Positions 39,927 to 50,602 of a DNA stretch of 64,000 nt are shown here, piece by piece. A program made the translations under genes and the position numbers. Origin of the DNA: Nissolia schottii (Eukaryota > Streptophyta > Magnoliopsida > Fabales > Fabaceae); contig QANU01016478.1 in the NCBI GenBank assembly GCA_003254905.1, forward strand, positions 307,935 through 371,934, read 5' to 3'. Every line of letters starts with the position of its first letter. Positions within the stretch are counted from its first letter, which is position 1. The notes under the pieces were generated by a model. It saw nothing but the letters and a program-made list of their open reading frames with translations, had not been told where the DNA came from and searched no databases.

Positions 39927-40847
39927 ATGGAATCCATTTCTAAATTCCCCTTTGCACATCAACCAGTTAGGTCCATAAGCTTGCCCTCAAGAACACACCC
40001 TTCTTCTCAAAGAATTGAAGCTTTGTTAAACCATTTAAAACTTCATCACTCACAATCTATCTCAGGAAGTGCTTGTTTTGATGCAGAGACAATTCAGGGT
40101 GACATGGTTGTTCTTGCTGAGTTGTACAATTGCATGGAAGAGATCTTCCATTCTCCACAAACACAACAAGCATTTGTGAAATACCAAGAAGGGAAGCTTG
40201 TGGAAGAGGCCCTAAGCGGCTCGGTCACGCTGCTCGACGCGGGTGGATCTGCAAGGGACTTGTTGTTGGCTCTGAGGGAGCATGTGCGGTCACTTCAATC
40301 GGCGTATCGCCGGAGAAGGACCGGAGATTCAAGCATTGAGAGCAGTGTTTCTGCTTATGACATCTTCAGAAGAAAGGCAAAGAAGGAAATTGCAAAGCAA
40401 ATTGTGCAGCTCAAGAAAATGGAGAAGAACAAAGTTAGTTCAATTTCTCTATTGGGCCAAGATCAAGATTTGATTTTTCTGGCTAGAATTCTAAGAGAAT
40501 CAAGCACCATCACAATCTCAATTTTATGTTCACTTCTATTGTTCATGTCAATGCCAGCAATTGGAACAAAAGGGTCATCTTTGATCTCAAAGTTGAACCC
40601 AAAGAAACTGTTTTCTTCTTCTCACAAGGAACAGAACATCACTGATGTGGCTGCAGATCTCAGCACTGCTCTTTGCTCCCTCATAAAGGACAATAAAAGT
40701 GATTCCAATAAGGGTGAATTTCAAGGGGCACTAAGGGTGCTTGAGGCACTGAATGTTGATATTGATGGTTTAGAAAATGGATTGGATTCAATATTTAGAT
40801 GTTTGGTCAGAAATAGAGTGTTGTTTTTGAATATGCTAGCCCATTAG
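39927..40847 (+). CDS. DUF241 (BPS1-like family) protein, 306 residues
   Basis: Intronless, complete. The N-terminus carries the family motif RSISLPSRTHPSSQRIEA (about residues 15-32), then LAELYNCMEEI, then LLDAGGSARDLLLALREHV with LQSAYRRRR (near 120-130). It ends, as family members do, with a helix of the type ALNVDIDGLENGLDSIFRCLVRNRVLFLNML. A hydrophobic stretch around ITISILCSLLLFMSMPAI (about 196-213) could be membrane-associated or buried. The molecular function of the family is not established. It is the most diverged member of the cluster to the right (47242, 49632, 52006, 55445) in this window and in plus orientation. The MULE insertion at 40967 begins 120 bases past its stop. Confidence 0.9.
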   Translation: MESISKFPFAHQPVRSISLPSRTHPSSQRIEALLNHLKLHHSQSISGSACFDAETIQGDMVVLAELYNCMEEIFHSPQTQQAFVKYQEGKLVEEALSGSVTLLDAGGSARDLLLALREHVRSLQSAYRRRRTGDSSIESSVSAYDIFRRKAKKEIAKQIVQLKKMEKNKVSSISLLGQDQDLIFLARILRESSTITISILCSLLLFMSMPAIGTKGSSLISKLNPKKLFSSSHKEQNITDVAADLSTALCSLIKDNKSDSNKGEFQGALRVLEALNVDIDGLENGLDSIFRCLVRNRVLFLNMLAH

Positions 40848-41717
40848 GCTAATGTATGAGTGAAAAAAGTGTATAAATCAATTTTCCTATGTAAATGTGA
40901 GAATGATCATGTTGTCCGTATATTTTTTTTAAGGACTAACTCTCTACAAATCAATGTATGTTTAAACAACTATGCTACATGTACACTCCTATTGCATACA
41001 CCATACATACACCAATATGTATGTACTGTGGGCCCCACTAAATAACCGTCTCATCCATTCTCTCCCCCACCCTCATCACTGCGCGCGTAAAGCCACGCTT
41101 CCCGCTTGTATTGCACTTCGTTTCAACTTCCTCTCTCACCGTCTCTCAGAAAATAGGATTTCTAGAAAAATCTCTCGTTCTCTTCGCTCTTACGTCGTCT
41201 TCTTCGTCCTCTTCGTTCTTCACACTCCTTCGTTCTTGCTCTTATCTCTGCACAAAGCTTCGTTCTTTGCGAGTTCGTTGTGCTCTTTGTGCAAACTTCC
41301 ACCAAGAAAGGCAACCGAAGACGAAACAAATACCTCAAACGCTAGTGAGTGCATTTCCTTCTCTGCTTCTTTCCTTTTATCTTCTCAAACGTTTTTCGTT
41401 TCACTACGTGCATTTCTTGTGTAATATTCTTGTGATTCTCTGTGGTTTTTGCATCTGTTTCTTGATATTAGGGTTTGTTCTACGATTGGTTCAGGTTTTG
41501 TACAGGTTTTTCTTCATGTTTTGTTTCGAGAGCATTTCGTTTAAAAAGGAATGGTTCAAAGAACGTTGTTATTTTAAAAAAATTAATGAGAATAATGTTT
41601 GCACATTTTGCCCATAATGTTTGCACACTTTGTCTGTCCGTTGCTTGCATTCCCCTTTGGACAAGATTCTGATTATGTGATAATGTTTGCACATTTTTCA
41701 CATAATGTTTGCACAAG

Positions 41718-42351
41718 GAGCTTGTGCATCGATCAGTGAAGGGTTTTGATTTGTACGGGGCCGGTTTTCCCATTGAGTACGTCAATGTGCCAGGGCAGCC
41801 TAACACGTATGTTGCGCACATCACTCGTAGTTATTACTTGCTGAACAATTATGTATAATTTTACTTTATTCTAATTTCTGATTTGTATCTGCAGATATGA
41901 TTGCGGTTTGATTGTCATCAAGTGGATGGAGATGTGGGACCCGTCCATTTTGTATCCAAACGGCAAGACAATGCCATAATGGGACAATGTAAGTACCATG
42001 CCTATATGCTGTTTAAAACACTTGAACAAACAATACCTGATCATTAAATTTTTAACATCTTTATCTTCAATACAGAAACAGCTTGCGGAAATACGTAAGA
42101 ACGTGTTGTTGTCGTCAGCTCCGTCGCCACAAAATTATTTCCGAGCAAAGCTCCTTGAGATGCCCAACGAGCCTGCAAGGGCTCCAATATCTGACAACTC
42201 TTCTGCCTCTGATGTCGAAGAGGTTGTGTCGTACGCCAAAGCTGCCCCACGACAGCGACGGAAGGGGAGGTTGCAGAAAAGCCCTTACACAGACATTAGC
42301 ACAGTCGAACTCCTTGGGGATGAGGGGAAATCGAAAAAACGTAGGAGATAG
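41718..42351 (+). pseudogene. Ulp1-like cysteine peptidase (C48) remnant of the MULE
   Basis: Three exon-like pieces join at GT-AG sites: 41718-41810, 41895-41988 and 42076-42351. The first two give VKGFDLYGAGFPIEYVNVPG and YDCGLIVIKWMEMWDPS; DCG with the preceding segment fits the catalytic Cys region of Ulp1/SENP peptidases carried by some plant MULEs and CACTA elements. The third gives a basic tail ending KSKKRRR. A TAA falls in frame near the end of the second piece (about 41977), and the catalytic His region upstream is not found, so the gene is broken or its 5' exons are lost. The ORFs 41111-41617 and 41998-42351 in other frames are shadows or include this tail. Confidence 0.7.
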
Positions 42352-42923
42352 TTGGTTTTTTGCAACACAATACAACTACTTGGTTTTTTTTTTTTTGTAT
42401 GTAACCATTTTTAATGTAAATATTTCAGTAAATATATGAAAAATATTGTTTCGGCAACATAGCCTGCAATGTTTCAGTTTTTTGTTTTCGTTTATTAAGT
42501 TGTTGAAATGTTGAGAACGTCATCTGTGGCTTGTTGATAATGTTTACACATATGTGCACTTATGGTTTGCACATATGCGCACTTAGAGTTTGCACATATG
42601 CGCACTTAAGGTTTCTACTGTTGAGAATGTCCTGTGTTTTGTTGATAATGTTTGCACATGTGTGCACTTAAAGTTTGCACATATGGCTGCTTAAAGTTTG
42701 CACATATGCACTCTTCAAGTTTGTACTATTGAGAATGTCATCTGACTTGTCCACACTGTTTACATATATGTCCATTTAAAGTATGCACATATGCCCGCTT
42801 AAAGTTAGCACATATGCCCACTTAAAGTTTGTACTAATCAGATTCCCATTCTTTTGCATTTGTGACATACATGTAAGCATTACATCTAGTATTTAATCGT
42901 TGAAGTAAATAGTGTGGATGTGC

Positions 42924-43798
42924 ATAATGTTTGCACATATGTTCACTTAATGTTTGCACATATGCCCACTTAAAGTTTACACATTATATAACAAGTCAAA
43001 ATCTGCATTTTTGTGCATAAAAAAGCGCTTAATGCATGTATCAATCCATCTAATGTTTATATCTACAAAATTATGTAAAATTGTTTACAGTGTTTATGGT
43101 TTAATGGTTGAAATGTTGAGAATGTGCTAAAATGCACATCCTTTTCCTTCACACAGACAGGTGATGTGCCTGCGAATAATGTTTGCACATATGTCCACTT
43201 AATGTTTGCACATATGCCCACTTAAAGTTTGCACATTATGCAACAAGTCAAAATTTGCATTTTTATGCATAAAAAAAATGCTTAATGCATGTATCAATCC
43301 ATCTAACGTTTATATCTACAAAATTGTGTCAAACTGTTTACAGTGTTTATGGTTTAATGGTTGAAATGTTGAGAATGTGCTAAAATGTACGTCCTCCTCC
43401 TCCTCACAGATAGATGATGTGCCTACGAATAATGTTTGCACATATGTCCACTTAATGTTTGCTCATATGCCCACTTAAAGTTTGCACATTATGCAACAAG
43501 TCAAAATCTGCATTTTTATGCATAAAAAAAACGCTTAATGCATGTATCAATCCATCTAATGTTTATATCTACAAAATTGTGTTAAACGGTTTATAGTGTT
43601 TAGGGTTTAATAGTTGAAATGTTGAGAATGTGCCAAAATGCACGTCCTCCTCCTTCACACATACAGATGATGTGCCTGCGAATAATGTTTGCACATATGC
43701 TCATTTAATGTTTGCGCTTATGCCCAAATAAAGTTTGCACATTCTGTAACGAGTCAAATCTGCATTTTTGTGCATAAAAAGCGCTTAATGCATGTATC
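42924..43798 (+). repeat. Tandem array, about 3.5 units of 252-253 bp, inside the MULE
   Basis: Units begin at 42924, 43176, 43429 and 43682, each with ATAATGTTTGCACATATG. A unit contains two or three short repeats (TTTGCACATATGCCCACTTA), then CTTAATGCATGTATCAA, then GTTGAAATGTTGAGAATGTG. The stretch 42528-42850 has looser copies of the short repeat alone. It is non-coding. Confidence 0.88.
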
Positions 43799-44488
43799 AA
43801 CACGCCAGAAATCCACAAAGCCAATCAACAACAAACACGCATAGGAATTTACCACATCGTTATTCATTGCCGCTTTCGATTTTGATGATTCTAGCTGCCG
43901 ATACAAGCTCGCGATTTTGCTTCGCTATTTACTATGGATATGGATATTTTTGAAATGATTTTGTTGCGATTTTTTTGAGAGAATCACGATGCAGAATGAT
44001 ATAATTCCATTGCAAATTGATGCGGTTTGAAAATAAGGAATATTGACGGGCGTGGGATTGCGTGTTTTCCAAATAAGGAAAGTGTACAGTATTCCGTATT
44101 AATTGACAATAAAACTGTATACAATGGTGGTGTATGTACGAGTGTATAGATATTGGGTGTACATGGAGCATTTTTTATGTTTGAATGAGAGCATCGTGAT
44201 TCAAAATTCTATTACATGTTAGATTTCCATCTTGTACTTCCATTCTTTTTCATATTTATTTTTTCCCTATGAAAACTGAAAATTGGAACCTAAGTTCCAA
44301 ATAATATATCAATAAGACCCAAGTAATTAATTCGATTGATAAAATATTAAACGTAATGCAATAATTATTTTGATATAGTACTGATTTGCTGAATTAATTC
44401 TCTCTTAAACTTGGATTAGATCTCGTTAAAGTTTCAAACACAATTATTTTGCACGGCATAAAGTGTACAATTTTGCTGCTTAAACTAG

Positions 44489-44715
44489 GAGTTTTGCTAC
44501 ACGTACACCAAAAATCATACACCATACATACACTTCGTACTTATATACATAAAGTTTGTGTTTTAACTCATGTAATGTTTGTGCACTTAATTAAGTATAA
44601 TTGAGAGTATCATTTACAAGTTTGTAATGTTTGTGCACTCGTGAGAATAAAGTTTGTGCATTATTAATAGTGTATGTATGAGTGTATAAAATTAGGTGTA
44701 CATGTAGCATTTTTG
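44489..44715. mobile_element. MULE-type MITE, 227 bp, same family as 40967-44175
   Basis: The left end GAGTTTTGCTACACGTACACC and the right end (minus strand) CAAAAATGCTACATGTACAC are inverted repeats. Perfect 9-bp duplications TTAAACTAG flank it (44480-44488, 44716-44724). Its middle has AATGTTTGTGCACTTA, a variant of the short repeat in the large element, so it is probably an internal-deletion derivative. Confidence 0.88.
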
Positions 44716-45089
44716 TTAAACTAGTTAACTGACTGAAGGGATCTTTATAGAAGAATTTGTACTTGCCAAATAAAAGTTTAAATCGTGAAGTTATTTTGAC
44801 TTATTTATTTTAACATTTGGCAAACGGCAAAAAAGAAAAATTACCTCTATAAAATGCATTTATAAGAAGTAACATTTTTTTTTCCTACTTCCACCCACAG
44901 CACTTTGCCAGCTTAACATCTCTAGTTATGAGTTCCGTGTATCTTTTTCTTTCGTATTCCTAGCATGCCATTGCTACGTTTAACATTAATCATAGGGTAA
45001 CTTCTATAACCAATTCCATAACAGAAAGTGGAGTACATATTATCTTGTGTATTGTTTTTTTTTGGTCATGAAAGTGTCAAGTTTTTGGT

Positions 45090-45270
45090 CACCATCTCTC
45101 TATATATGTATATTAGAGAGTCAAGGGAAATGCATAGAAATATTGAGCATCATTAGGAAAAAGAACATACAACAAAAAGAGCTTAAACTACCATGGCATT
45201 GGCAGCAAACAAGTTCCACGTTCGCTCAAATAGTTTGCTTTCTGGATCATAGCATTACAAGCACAACCAA
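45090..45270 (+). pseudogene. 5' remnant of a DUF241 gene
   Basis: The promoter-leader segment 45100-45190 (TATATATGTATATTAGAGAG, then ACATACAACAAAAAGAGCTT) matches the leader of the gene at 47242. From ATG at 45192 the frame reads MALAANKFHVRSNSLLSGS and then meets a stop; the functional copy reads MATNKFHVRSNSFPCGS. After about 45260 similarity ends, so only promoter, leader and some 20 codons remain. The ORF 45047-45397 is a different frame across this remnant. Confidence 0.75.
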
Positions 45271-47143
45271 CGAGGAAATGAGAGGCATAACCTGCGACAA
45301 GAGCTCAGAAGTGACAGAGCAGAATAATGGTCAAAACAGCCACCTCTTCTTTCTCAAGAAAGGGGAGAGGGAAAGTTCAAGGTTCAGCCACAAATAAAAA
45401 AGAAGAGCCAACATTGCAGCCAAATATCACATATGCAGGGCACTTAAAGCCACAATTACATTAGTCATAATGTTAGCTTAAAAAGGGATGAAAAGTAGAT
45501 TGTTCCTCACTACAACAAAGAAATAAGATGATGATTCACCAAAATATAAACCAATAGTCACCAAAACACAAGTCAACAATCACCAACCAAAATACATATA
45601 ATACCCACCAAAATATAAGTCGACAACGCCTAAATACATATAGTATCCTCCAACTCAACAAATTCAAACTTCACTTAGGTCTAATGGTGCTTACCAAAGT
45701 CTAATGAAAATCACAACATTTAACTATTTAATCAAGGAAATCACAGTTGAATAATTCATTATTTCCATTTTAACCGACAATGATCAAACCCTGCATTTGA
45801 GGCAATAAAGATATAAGAAATTAGCAATTATCATGCTTGAATCATGTTATGTCGGATCGCTTATATAATTGGTGGCATAAGAGACAAATTAAAATATTCA
45901 CATGAGATGATATGGAAAATTTGGTTGTTAGGTATTTCAGAAGTTCTAATCCCACATTAGTTAGCACTCAATCTTTCAAGTGTTTATATACTTTAGTTGT
46001 TGTTATAATGGTAAAAAGCCTTGAGAAGAGAGTTGAGTTCACGCGCATGAGCCCAAGTCATTTGGGCAGGGTGGAGGGACTTAAAGGAAAAGGTATCAAA
46101 TCTATTAAAGAAAATGGTAGCAGTCATGCACATGAGTATAGTTCTATCTACAAACACAATAGATACTCATAACTGAGACATCCAATCTCCTTCGTTGGAA
46201 TAAATTCTCTCTTCCTCCATGCTACCTTTTCACCATACATTTAGTTTTTTTATTATATTTCTCCTTACGTCAAACAAAATCAAGTCTCTTAGTCTTGACC
46301 AACCAAAAGGCCAACATTATGATTTAAGCAGATCAGACCATTAGGCCTTCACCATATGTGACAGATTGCAAAAAGCCCCAATGGACATTATCTCCATTTT
46401 TTTCTTAGAACAGAAAACAATTCATGCCAATAAATTAAGGTCCTTGACATAACAGCAGCAGAGCCACATGCCAAAATTTAAAGGGGCCGTAGGATAGTCG
46501 TCCTTCTACATGTACCTTACATTTATCTAGAAAATTAATCAAAATAAATGACAATATTAAGATTCTCCTTGGCTTTATACTATACCAGAATGAAGAAACT
46601 TAGTAGCAAGTAATCAGAGTTGATAAAATCAACAATGAGACATAGAAGATTAAAATGGCATACGTGCACAGGCCTAACTACTGACAAATGAATTTTGCAA
46701 CAAAAAAGCAATGCATTAACTCAAATTGTTGTCCATTTGTCACATCCCGCAAGATCTGGATCTCATCCTCCCATTCTTTAATCTGTCTTGCAGTTTCAGT
46801 TCCTTGTTTTGTAGACAATTCAGCAGTGCACTTGTATGAAGCTGAAACAAGCCCTCAATTTCATATTTGAAATCAGAGAGGGTAATGTGGCAGCATAGGA
46901 GGCACATTAGGTGATGACTAATAAGGTTTTCTGATTGCCAACACTAGGAGGACATGCCAGGTATCACCTCAAACACCAATTTCACATATAATAGAGCATA
47001 ATGTTGGCTAGACATGTGGCATCTTCACCAAATTCAATGTAAAACCATGCAGGCATCACATGATTACATTGACTGAAAACAGGTGAGCTGTTTTCCTTAT
47101 TATTTTGTTGGCCTATAGGAATAAACCACCAATAGCACCTCTC
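45271..47143. other. Intergenic DNA with upstream sequence of the next DUF241 gene
   Basis: No gene seen. From about 46740 to 47140 it matches, in inverted orientation, the upstream regions of the DUF241 copies at 50650-50890 and 52980-53330, so the duplicated unit included at least 400-500 bases of 5' flank. Confidence 0.55.
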
Positions 47144-47154
47144 TATATATAATA
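47144..47154 (+). promoter_or_regulatory. TATA box of DUF241 gene at 47242
   Basis: TATATATAATA, 88-98 bases before the ATG, in a segment conserved in the 5' remnant at 45104. Confidence 0.55.
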
Positions 47155-47241
47155 GAGAGTCAAGGGAGAATTGGTAGGAGCAATATAGACATTGAGCATC
47201 CTTTCTAAAAAGGACATACAACAAAAAGAGCTTAAATTGCC

Positions 47242-48111
47242 ATGGCAACAAACAAGTTCCATGTTCGCTCAAACAGCTTTCCTTGTGGATCTCATCCTAC
47301 CTCCACAAGAGTACAAGAGGAGCTCACCAAGCTCAGGACATGGGAAGAAACATCAACATCCACATCAGGGTCAATTGGCAATGGCTTGTCCTTGCTTGAA
47401 GACTTGTACATTGGCTTAGATGATGTTCTCAACTTGGCATCAACCCGAAAGGCGATGTCCCACCATCAAGGCGAGGAATGCGTGCAAGAGTTGTTGGATG
47501 GCTCACTGAGAGTTTTGGATATTTGCGGCATCACAAGGGATACCATGATGCAGATCAAGGAAAATGTCCAAGCCCTTCATTCTGCTCTTCGTAGGAGAAA
47601 GGGTGATTCAACTATTGAGAGGAGTGTGGCCCAATACAATCTCTTCTCAAAGAAGATGAAGAAGAATATTAGAAAGTTGATCACATCTTTGAAGCAGATG
47701 GATAGTAAATTTGGGGTATCCCCAATATTGAATCAAGATCAAGATCTTGCTGCTGTGATTAAGGTTCTTAGAGAAGTCATTGTAATGAACATGTCTGTCT
47801 TCCAATCCCTTTTGACATTCTTGGTTGGGCCTGCTTCAAAGTCAAAAGCAACCAAATGGGTGGCAAAATTGATGCATAAGGGTGTAATATCATGTGAAGA
47901 GAACTCGGAGAATTTCAATGAGTTACAGCGTGTGGATGTAGTTTTAAGCACCCTTTTAAATGAAGGTGCAAATGGTTCTAAGATGCAGGCAGGGCATCAA
48001 AGTTTGGAGGCTTTGGAGAACGCAATTGAAAGCCTTGACAACGGTTTGGAGAACATATTTAGGCGCTTGATTAGAACAAGAGCCGCTCTCTTGAACATGA
48101 TGACTCAATAG
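47242..48111 (+). CDS. DUF241 protein, 289 residues (cluster copy 2)
   Basis: Intronless, complete. The N-terminus reads MATNKFHVRSNSFPCGSHP, a variant of the family start, followed by TRVQEELTKLRTWEE. The middle has LLDGSLRVLDICGITRDTMM, ALHSALRRRKGDSTIERSV (about 121-139) and KKMKKNIRKLITSLKQMDSK; the C-terminus ends LENIFRRLIRTRAALLNMMTQ. Two helix-rich halves are expected. Function is unknown. It is nearly identical to the inverted copy at 49632-50498 up to about residue 247, after which the two differ strongly. It may be read from the TATA at 47144. Confidence 0.92.
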   Translation: MATNKFHVRSNSFPCGSHPTSTRVQEELTKLRTWEETSTSTSGSIGNGLSLLEDLYIGLDDVLNLASTRKAMSHHQGEECVQELLDGSLRVLDICGITRDTMMQIKENVQALHSALRRRKGDSTIERSVAQYNLFSKKMKKNIRKLITSLKQMDSKFGVSPILNQDQDLAAVIKVLREVIVMNMSVFQSLLTFLVGPASKSKATKWVAKLMHKGVISCEENSENFNELQRVDVVLSTLLNEGANGSKMQAGHQSLEALENAIESLDNGLENIFRRLIRTRAALLNMMTQ

Positions 48112-48639
48112 TGTGCTCATATTGCAATTTTCTCTCTCAAAATATCCTGCATGACATCCAATTTTTTATGGATCTATTCAGGATTGAAAATTTTGATCTC
48201 ATTAATTTGTAATACTATACAATTCAATAGTAGTCCATTCAAATTGCGAGAAAAGTTTATACCCGATATTTTGGCGGCTTTTATTGTTAGTCATAACGTT
48301 TTCTACATGGCACTAAACAAGTGAAGCAATTAATTTCAGTTTTAGACTCTTGAGAAGAAACACGTAAAAGCTAGTGAGCAAGGCACTTAGTATCAAGCTC
48401 TTTGAACATATGAAAATGTGTCTACACTTTGTCACTCTTTCTCCAATACATTATGAGACGTTCAATGAGCATTTTTCCTTCAAATATTAAAATTGGTGCA
48501 GCTTATTGCACCCAGGAGAAACGATGAGATGTTATTGAATGCAGTTGAACCCCATTTACCTAGCTAGATAAGTTGTCATGACGATGAAGCATGATGCTTG
48601 CTTCCATTAAAACTGTGACCAAAAGTATAGTGGATTAAT

Positions 48640-49215
48640 CATTTTGCTACTAGTCTTAAAGGAAATGTGTTCTAACCAGCAAAAGCATTGATCAATACCC
48701 CATAAATAACGACATCAGGTTGCACATCATCTCCTTGTACAATCCTTCAGCCATTTCCAATTGGCCTAACACTGCAAAGCTTGATATCACTGCACAATAC
48801 GGACTCTTGCATTTTTTTCAGATAAATTTTTGCATTATGTGGCTTGTTAGCCCTGGCCAAAATGTATATGAAAGAACTGTAACCACACTTGTCTGCCAAA
48901 ACATCATATTTTTCCACACAGTAAAAAAGCTGACATGTTTTATAATAGCACTTTCCTATCCCATGAGCTTTAATCATCACATTAAACTCAAGGACACTAA
49001 GCTTCTTCCTCACTTTGCAGCACTTTCTCTGCTTCTAAAGTATACCCTTGCTGGTCATATGCATCAATGTTAGCAGAACAACATTAAAGCATACCTCCTT
49101 GTCACAGCAGATTGGGTGAGTTCATCAATTTCAAGACCCCCTTCATCCATCTCCCGTAGGAGCTCTTCGCCTTCTAGGACCATTTTCCTCATTGAGTATG
49201 CATGCAAGAGGGTCT
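48640..49215 (-). pseudogene. Pentatricopeptide repeat (PPR) gene fragment
   Basis: Minus-strand reading gives PPR pieces in order: EELLREMDEGGLEIDELTQS (about 49190-49115), then LEFNVMIKAHGIGKCYYKTC and YLKKMQESVLCSD (49000-48790), then LGQLEMAEGLYKEMM and, in another frame, QPDVVIYGVLINAFAG (to about 48665). These fit consecutive 35-residue PPR motifs of a P-class protein (resembling the At1g73710 type, from memory). The pieces lie in different frames with stops between them, so it is a dead fragment. Full PPR genes are much longer. It sits between the two inverted DUF241 copies, so it may have travelled with a duplication. Confidence 0.75.
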
Positions 49216-49631
49216 GGCTCAAGACAGGCCTCTTTCATATGGTACTTGTTTGTAACGTTGTTTACTGGCCCCATCAAATTTCTGTTTTGGGAAGAAGAAT
49301 AGTTGTTTTAGAAGAATACTGTAAAACATCTAAATAATGCAAAAGGTTATTGACATCATGGCATCATACTCACACCTTTTGTGATCAATGAGCAAGCTTC
49401 AACACAACTAGTATTGTTGTGATCATTCCCAGACGGGATAAACTTATTCTAAGAGAAAGTTTAAAGATGACTAAAAAGATAGTAAAATAGACTTTAACTT
49501 TTCGTTGTATTTGATTGTATAACTATTGAATCATATCATATACACCAAAATTCTCAATCCTCGGAAGATCCTTAAAATTTGGATGCTTTTGCAGGATTTA
49601 GATAGAAAATAACTGCTAAGCACACACTATA

Positions 49632-50498
49632 CTATTGAGTCATTATGTTCAAAAGAGAGGCTCTTGTTTTAATCAAGCGCCTAAACACGTTCTCCAAACT
49701 GCTCTCAAGGCCTTCAATGGCATTCTCTAAATCGTCCAATCTTTCATGTGTGACTTGAATCTTGGAACCATTTGCACCTTCATTTAAAAGGGTGCTTAAA
49801 ACTAGATCCACACGCTGTAACTCATTGAAATTCTCTGAGTTCTCTTCACATGATATTACGCCCTTATGCATCAATTTTGCCACCCATTTGGTTGCTTTTG
49901 ACTTTGAAGCAGGCCCAACCAAGAATGTCAAAAGGGATTGGAAGACAGACATATTCATTACATTGACTTCTCTAAGAACCTTAATCACAGCAGCAAGATC
50001 TTGATCTTGATTCAATATTGGGGATACCCCAAATTTACTATCCATCTGCTTCAAAGATGTGATCAACTTTCTAATATTCTTCTTCATCTTCTTTGAGAAG
50101 AGATTGTATTGGGCCACACTCCTCTCAATAGTTGAATCACCCTTTCTCCTACGAAGAGCAGAATGAAGGGCTTGGACATTTTCCTTGATCTGCATCATGG
50201 TATCCCTTGTGATGCCGCAAATATCCAAAACTCTCAGTGAGCCATCCAACAACTCTTGCACGCATTCCTCGCCTTGATGGTGGGACATCGCCTTTTGGGT
50301 TGATGCCAAGTTGAGAACATCATCTAAGCCAATGTACAAGTCTTCAAGCAAGGACAAGCCATTGCCAATTGACCCTGATGTGGATGTTGATGTTTCTTCC
50401 CATGTCCTGAGCTTGGTGAGCTCCTCTTGTACTCTTGTGGAGGAAGGATGAGATCCACAAGGGAAACTGTTGGAGCGAACATGGAACTTGCTTGCCAT
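49632..50498 (-). CDS. DUF241 protein, 288 residues (cluster copy 3)
   Basis: Intronless, complete, in inverted orientation to copy 2. It reads MASKFHVRSNSFPCGSHPSS, has the same core motifs (LLDGSLRVLDICGITRDTMM, RRRKGDSTIERSVAQYNLF) and ends LENVFRRLIKTRASLLNIMTQ. Apart from a two-for-one residue change at the start, only four residues differ from copy 2 over about the first 247, while 15 of the last 42 differ. The leader is also unlike that of copy 2. A TATA (CTATATATATAG) lies at 50591-50602, about 95 bases upstream of the ATG. Function unknown. Confidence 0.92.
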   Translation of the reverse strand: MASKFHVRSNSFPCGSHPSSTRVQEELTKLRTWEETSTSTSGSIGNGLSLLEDLYIGLDDVLNLASTQKAMSHHQGEECVQELLDGSLRVLDICGITRDTMMQIKENVQALHSALRRRKGDSTIERSVAQYNLFSKKMKKNIRKLITSLKQMDSKFGVSPILNQDQDLAAVIKVLREVNVMNMSVFQSLLTFLVGPASKSKATKWVAKLMHKGVISCEENSENFNELQRVDLVLSTLLNEGANGSKIQVTHERLDDLENAIEGLESSLENVFRRLIKTRASLLNIMTQ

Positions 50499-50590
50499 GG
50501 TTGCTGTTTTTCTTTTCTTGTTTCTTCTTTCTCAAAAGGAAGATGAATGTGTTTGTTTGTGTGCTCTTACCAAGTCCTTGTCTCTATATT

Positions 50591-50602
50591 CTATATATAT
50601 AG
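50591..50602 (-). promoter_or_regulatory. TATA box of DUF241 gene at 50498
   Basis: A palindromic CTATATATATAG about 95 bases upstream of the start codon on the minus strand. Confidence 0.5.

Larger units (their letters stand above)
40967..44175 (+). mobile_element. MULE with a Ulp1-like peptidase remnant and tandem repeats, about 3.2 kb
   Basis: The left end CAACTATGCTACATGTACAC and the right end (minus strand) AAAAATGCTCCATGTACAC are inverted repeats, continued by ATACACCATACATACACC-type motifs. The flanks TATGTTTAAA (40957-40966) and TATGTTTGAA (44176-44185) match at 9 of 10 bases, as Mutator-like elements make. The 227-bp MITE at 44489-44715 has the same ends and a perfect 9-bp duplication, which supports the assignment. 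Inside are a GC-richer leader (41040-41340), Ulp1-like exons (41718-42351) and tandem repeats (42528-43798). No MURA transposase is present, so it is non-autonomous. Confidence 0.75.

Noticed and set aside
41111-41672. ORFs of 168 and 65 residues near 41.1-41.7 kb
   Set aside because: They lie in the leader of the MULE, are Ser/Phe/Leu-rich from pyrimidine-rich DNA, and match no domain.
42924-43798. CRISPR-like array
   Set aside because: Repeats are about 253 bp, head to tail, without unique spacers, in plant nuclear DNA; it is a tandem repeat inside a MULE.
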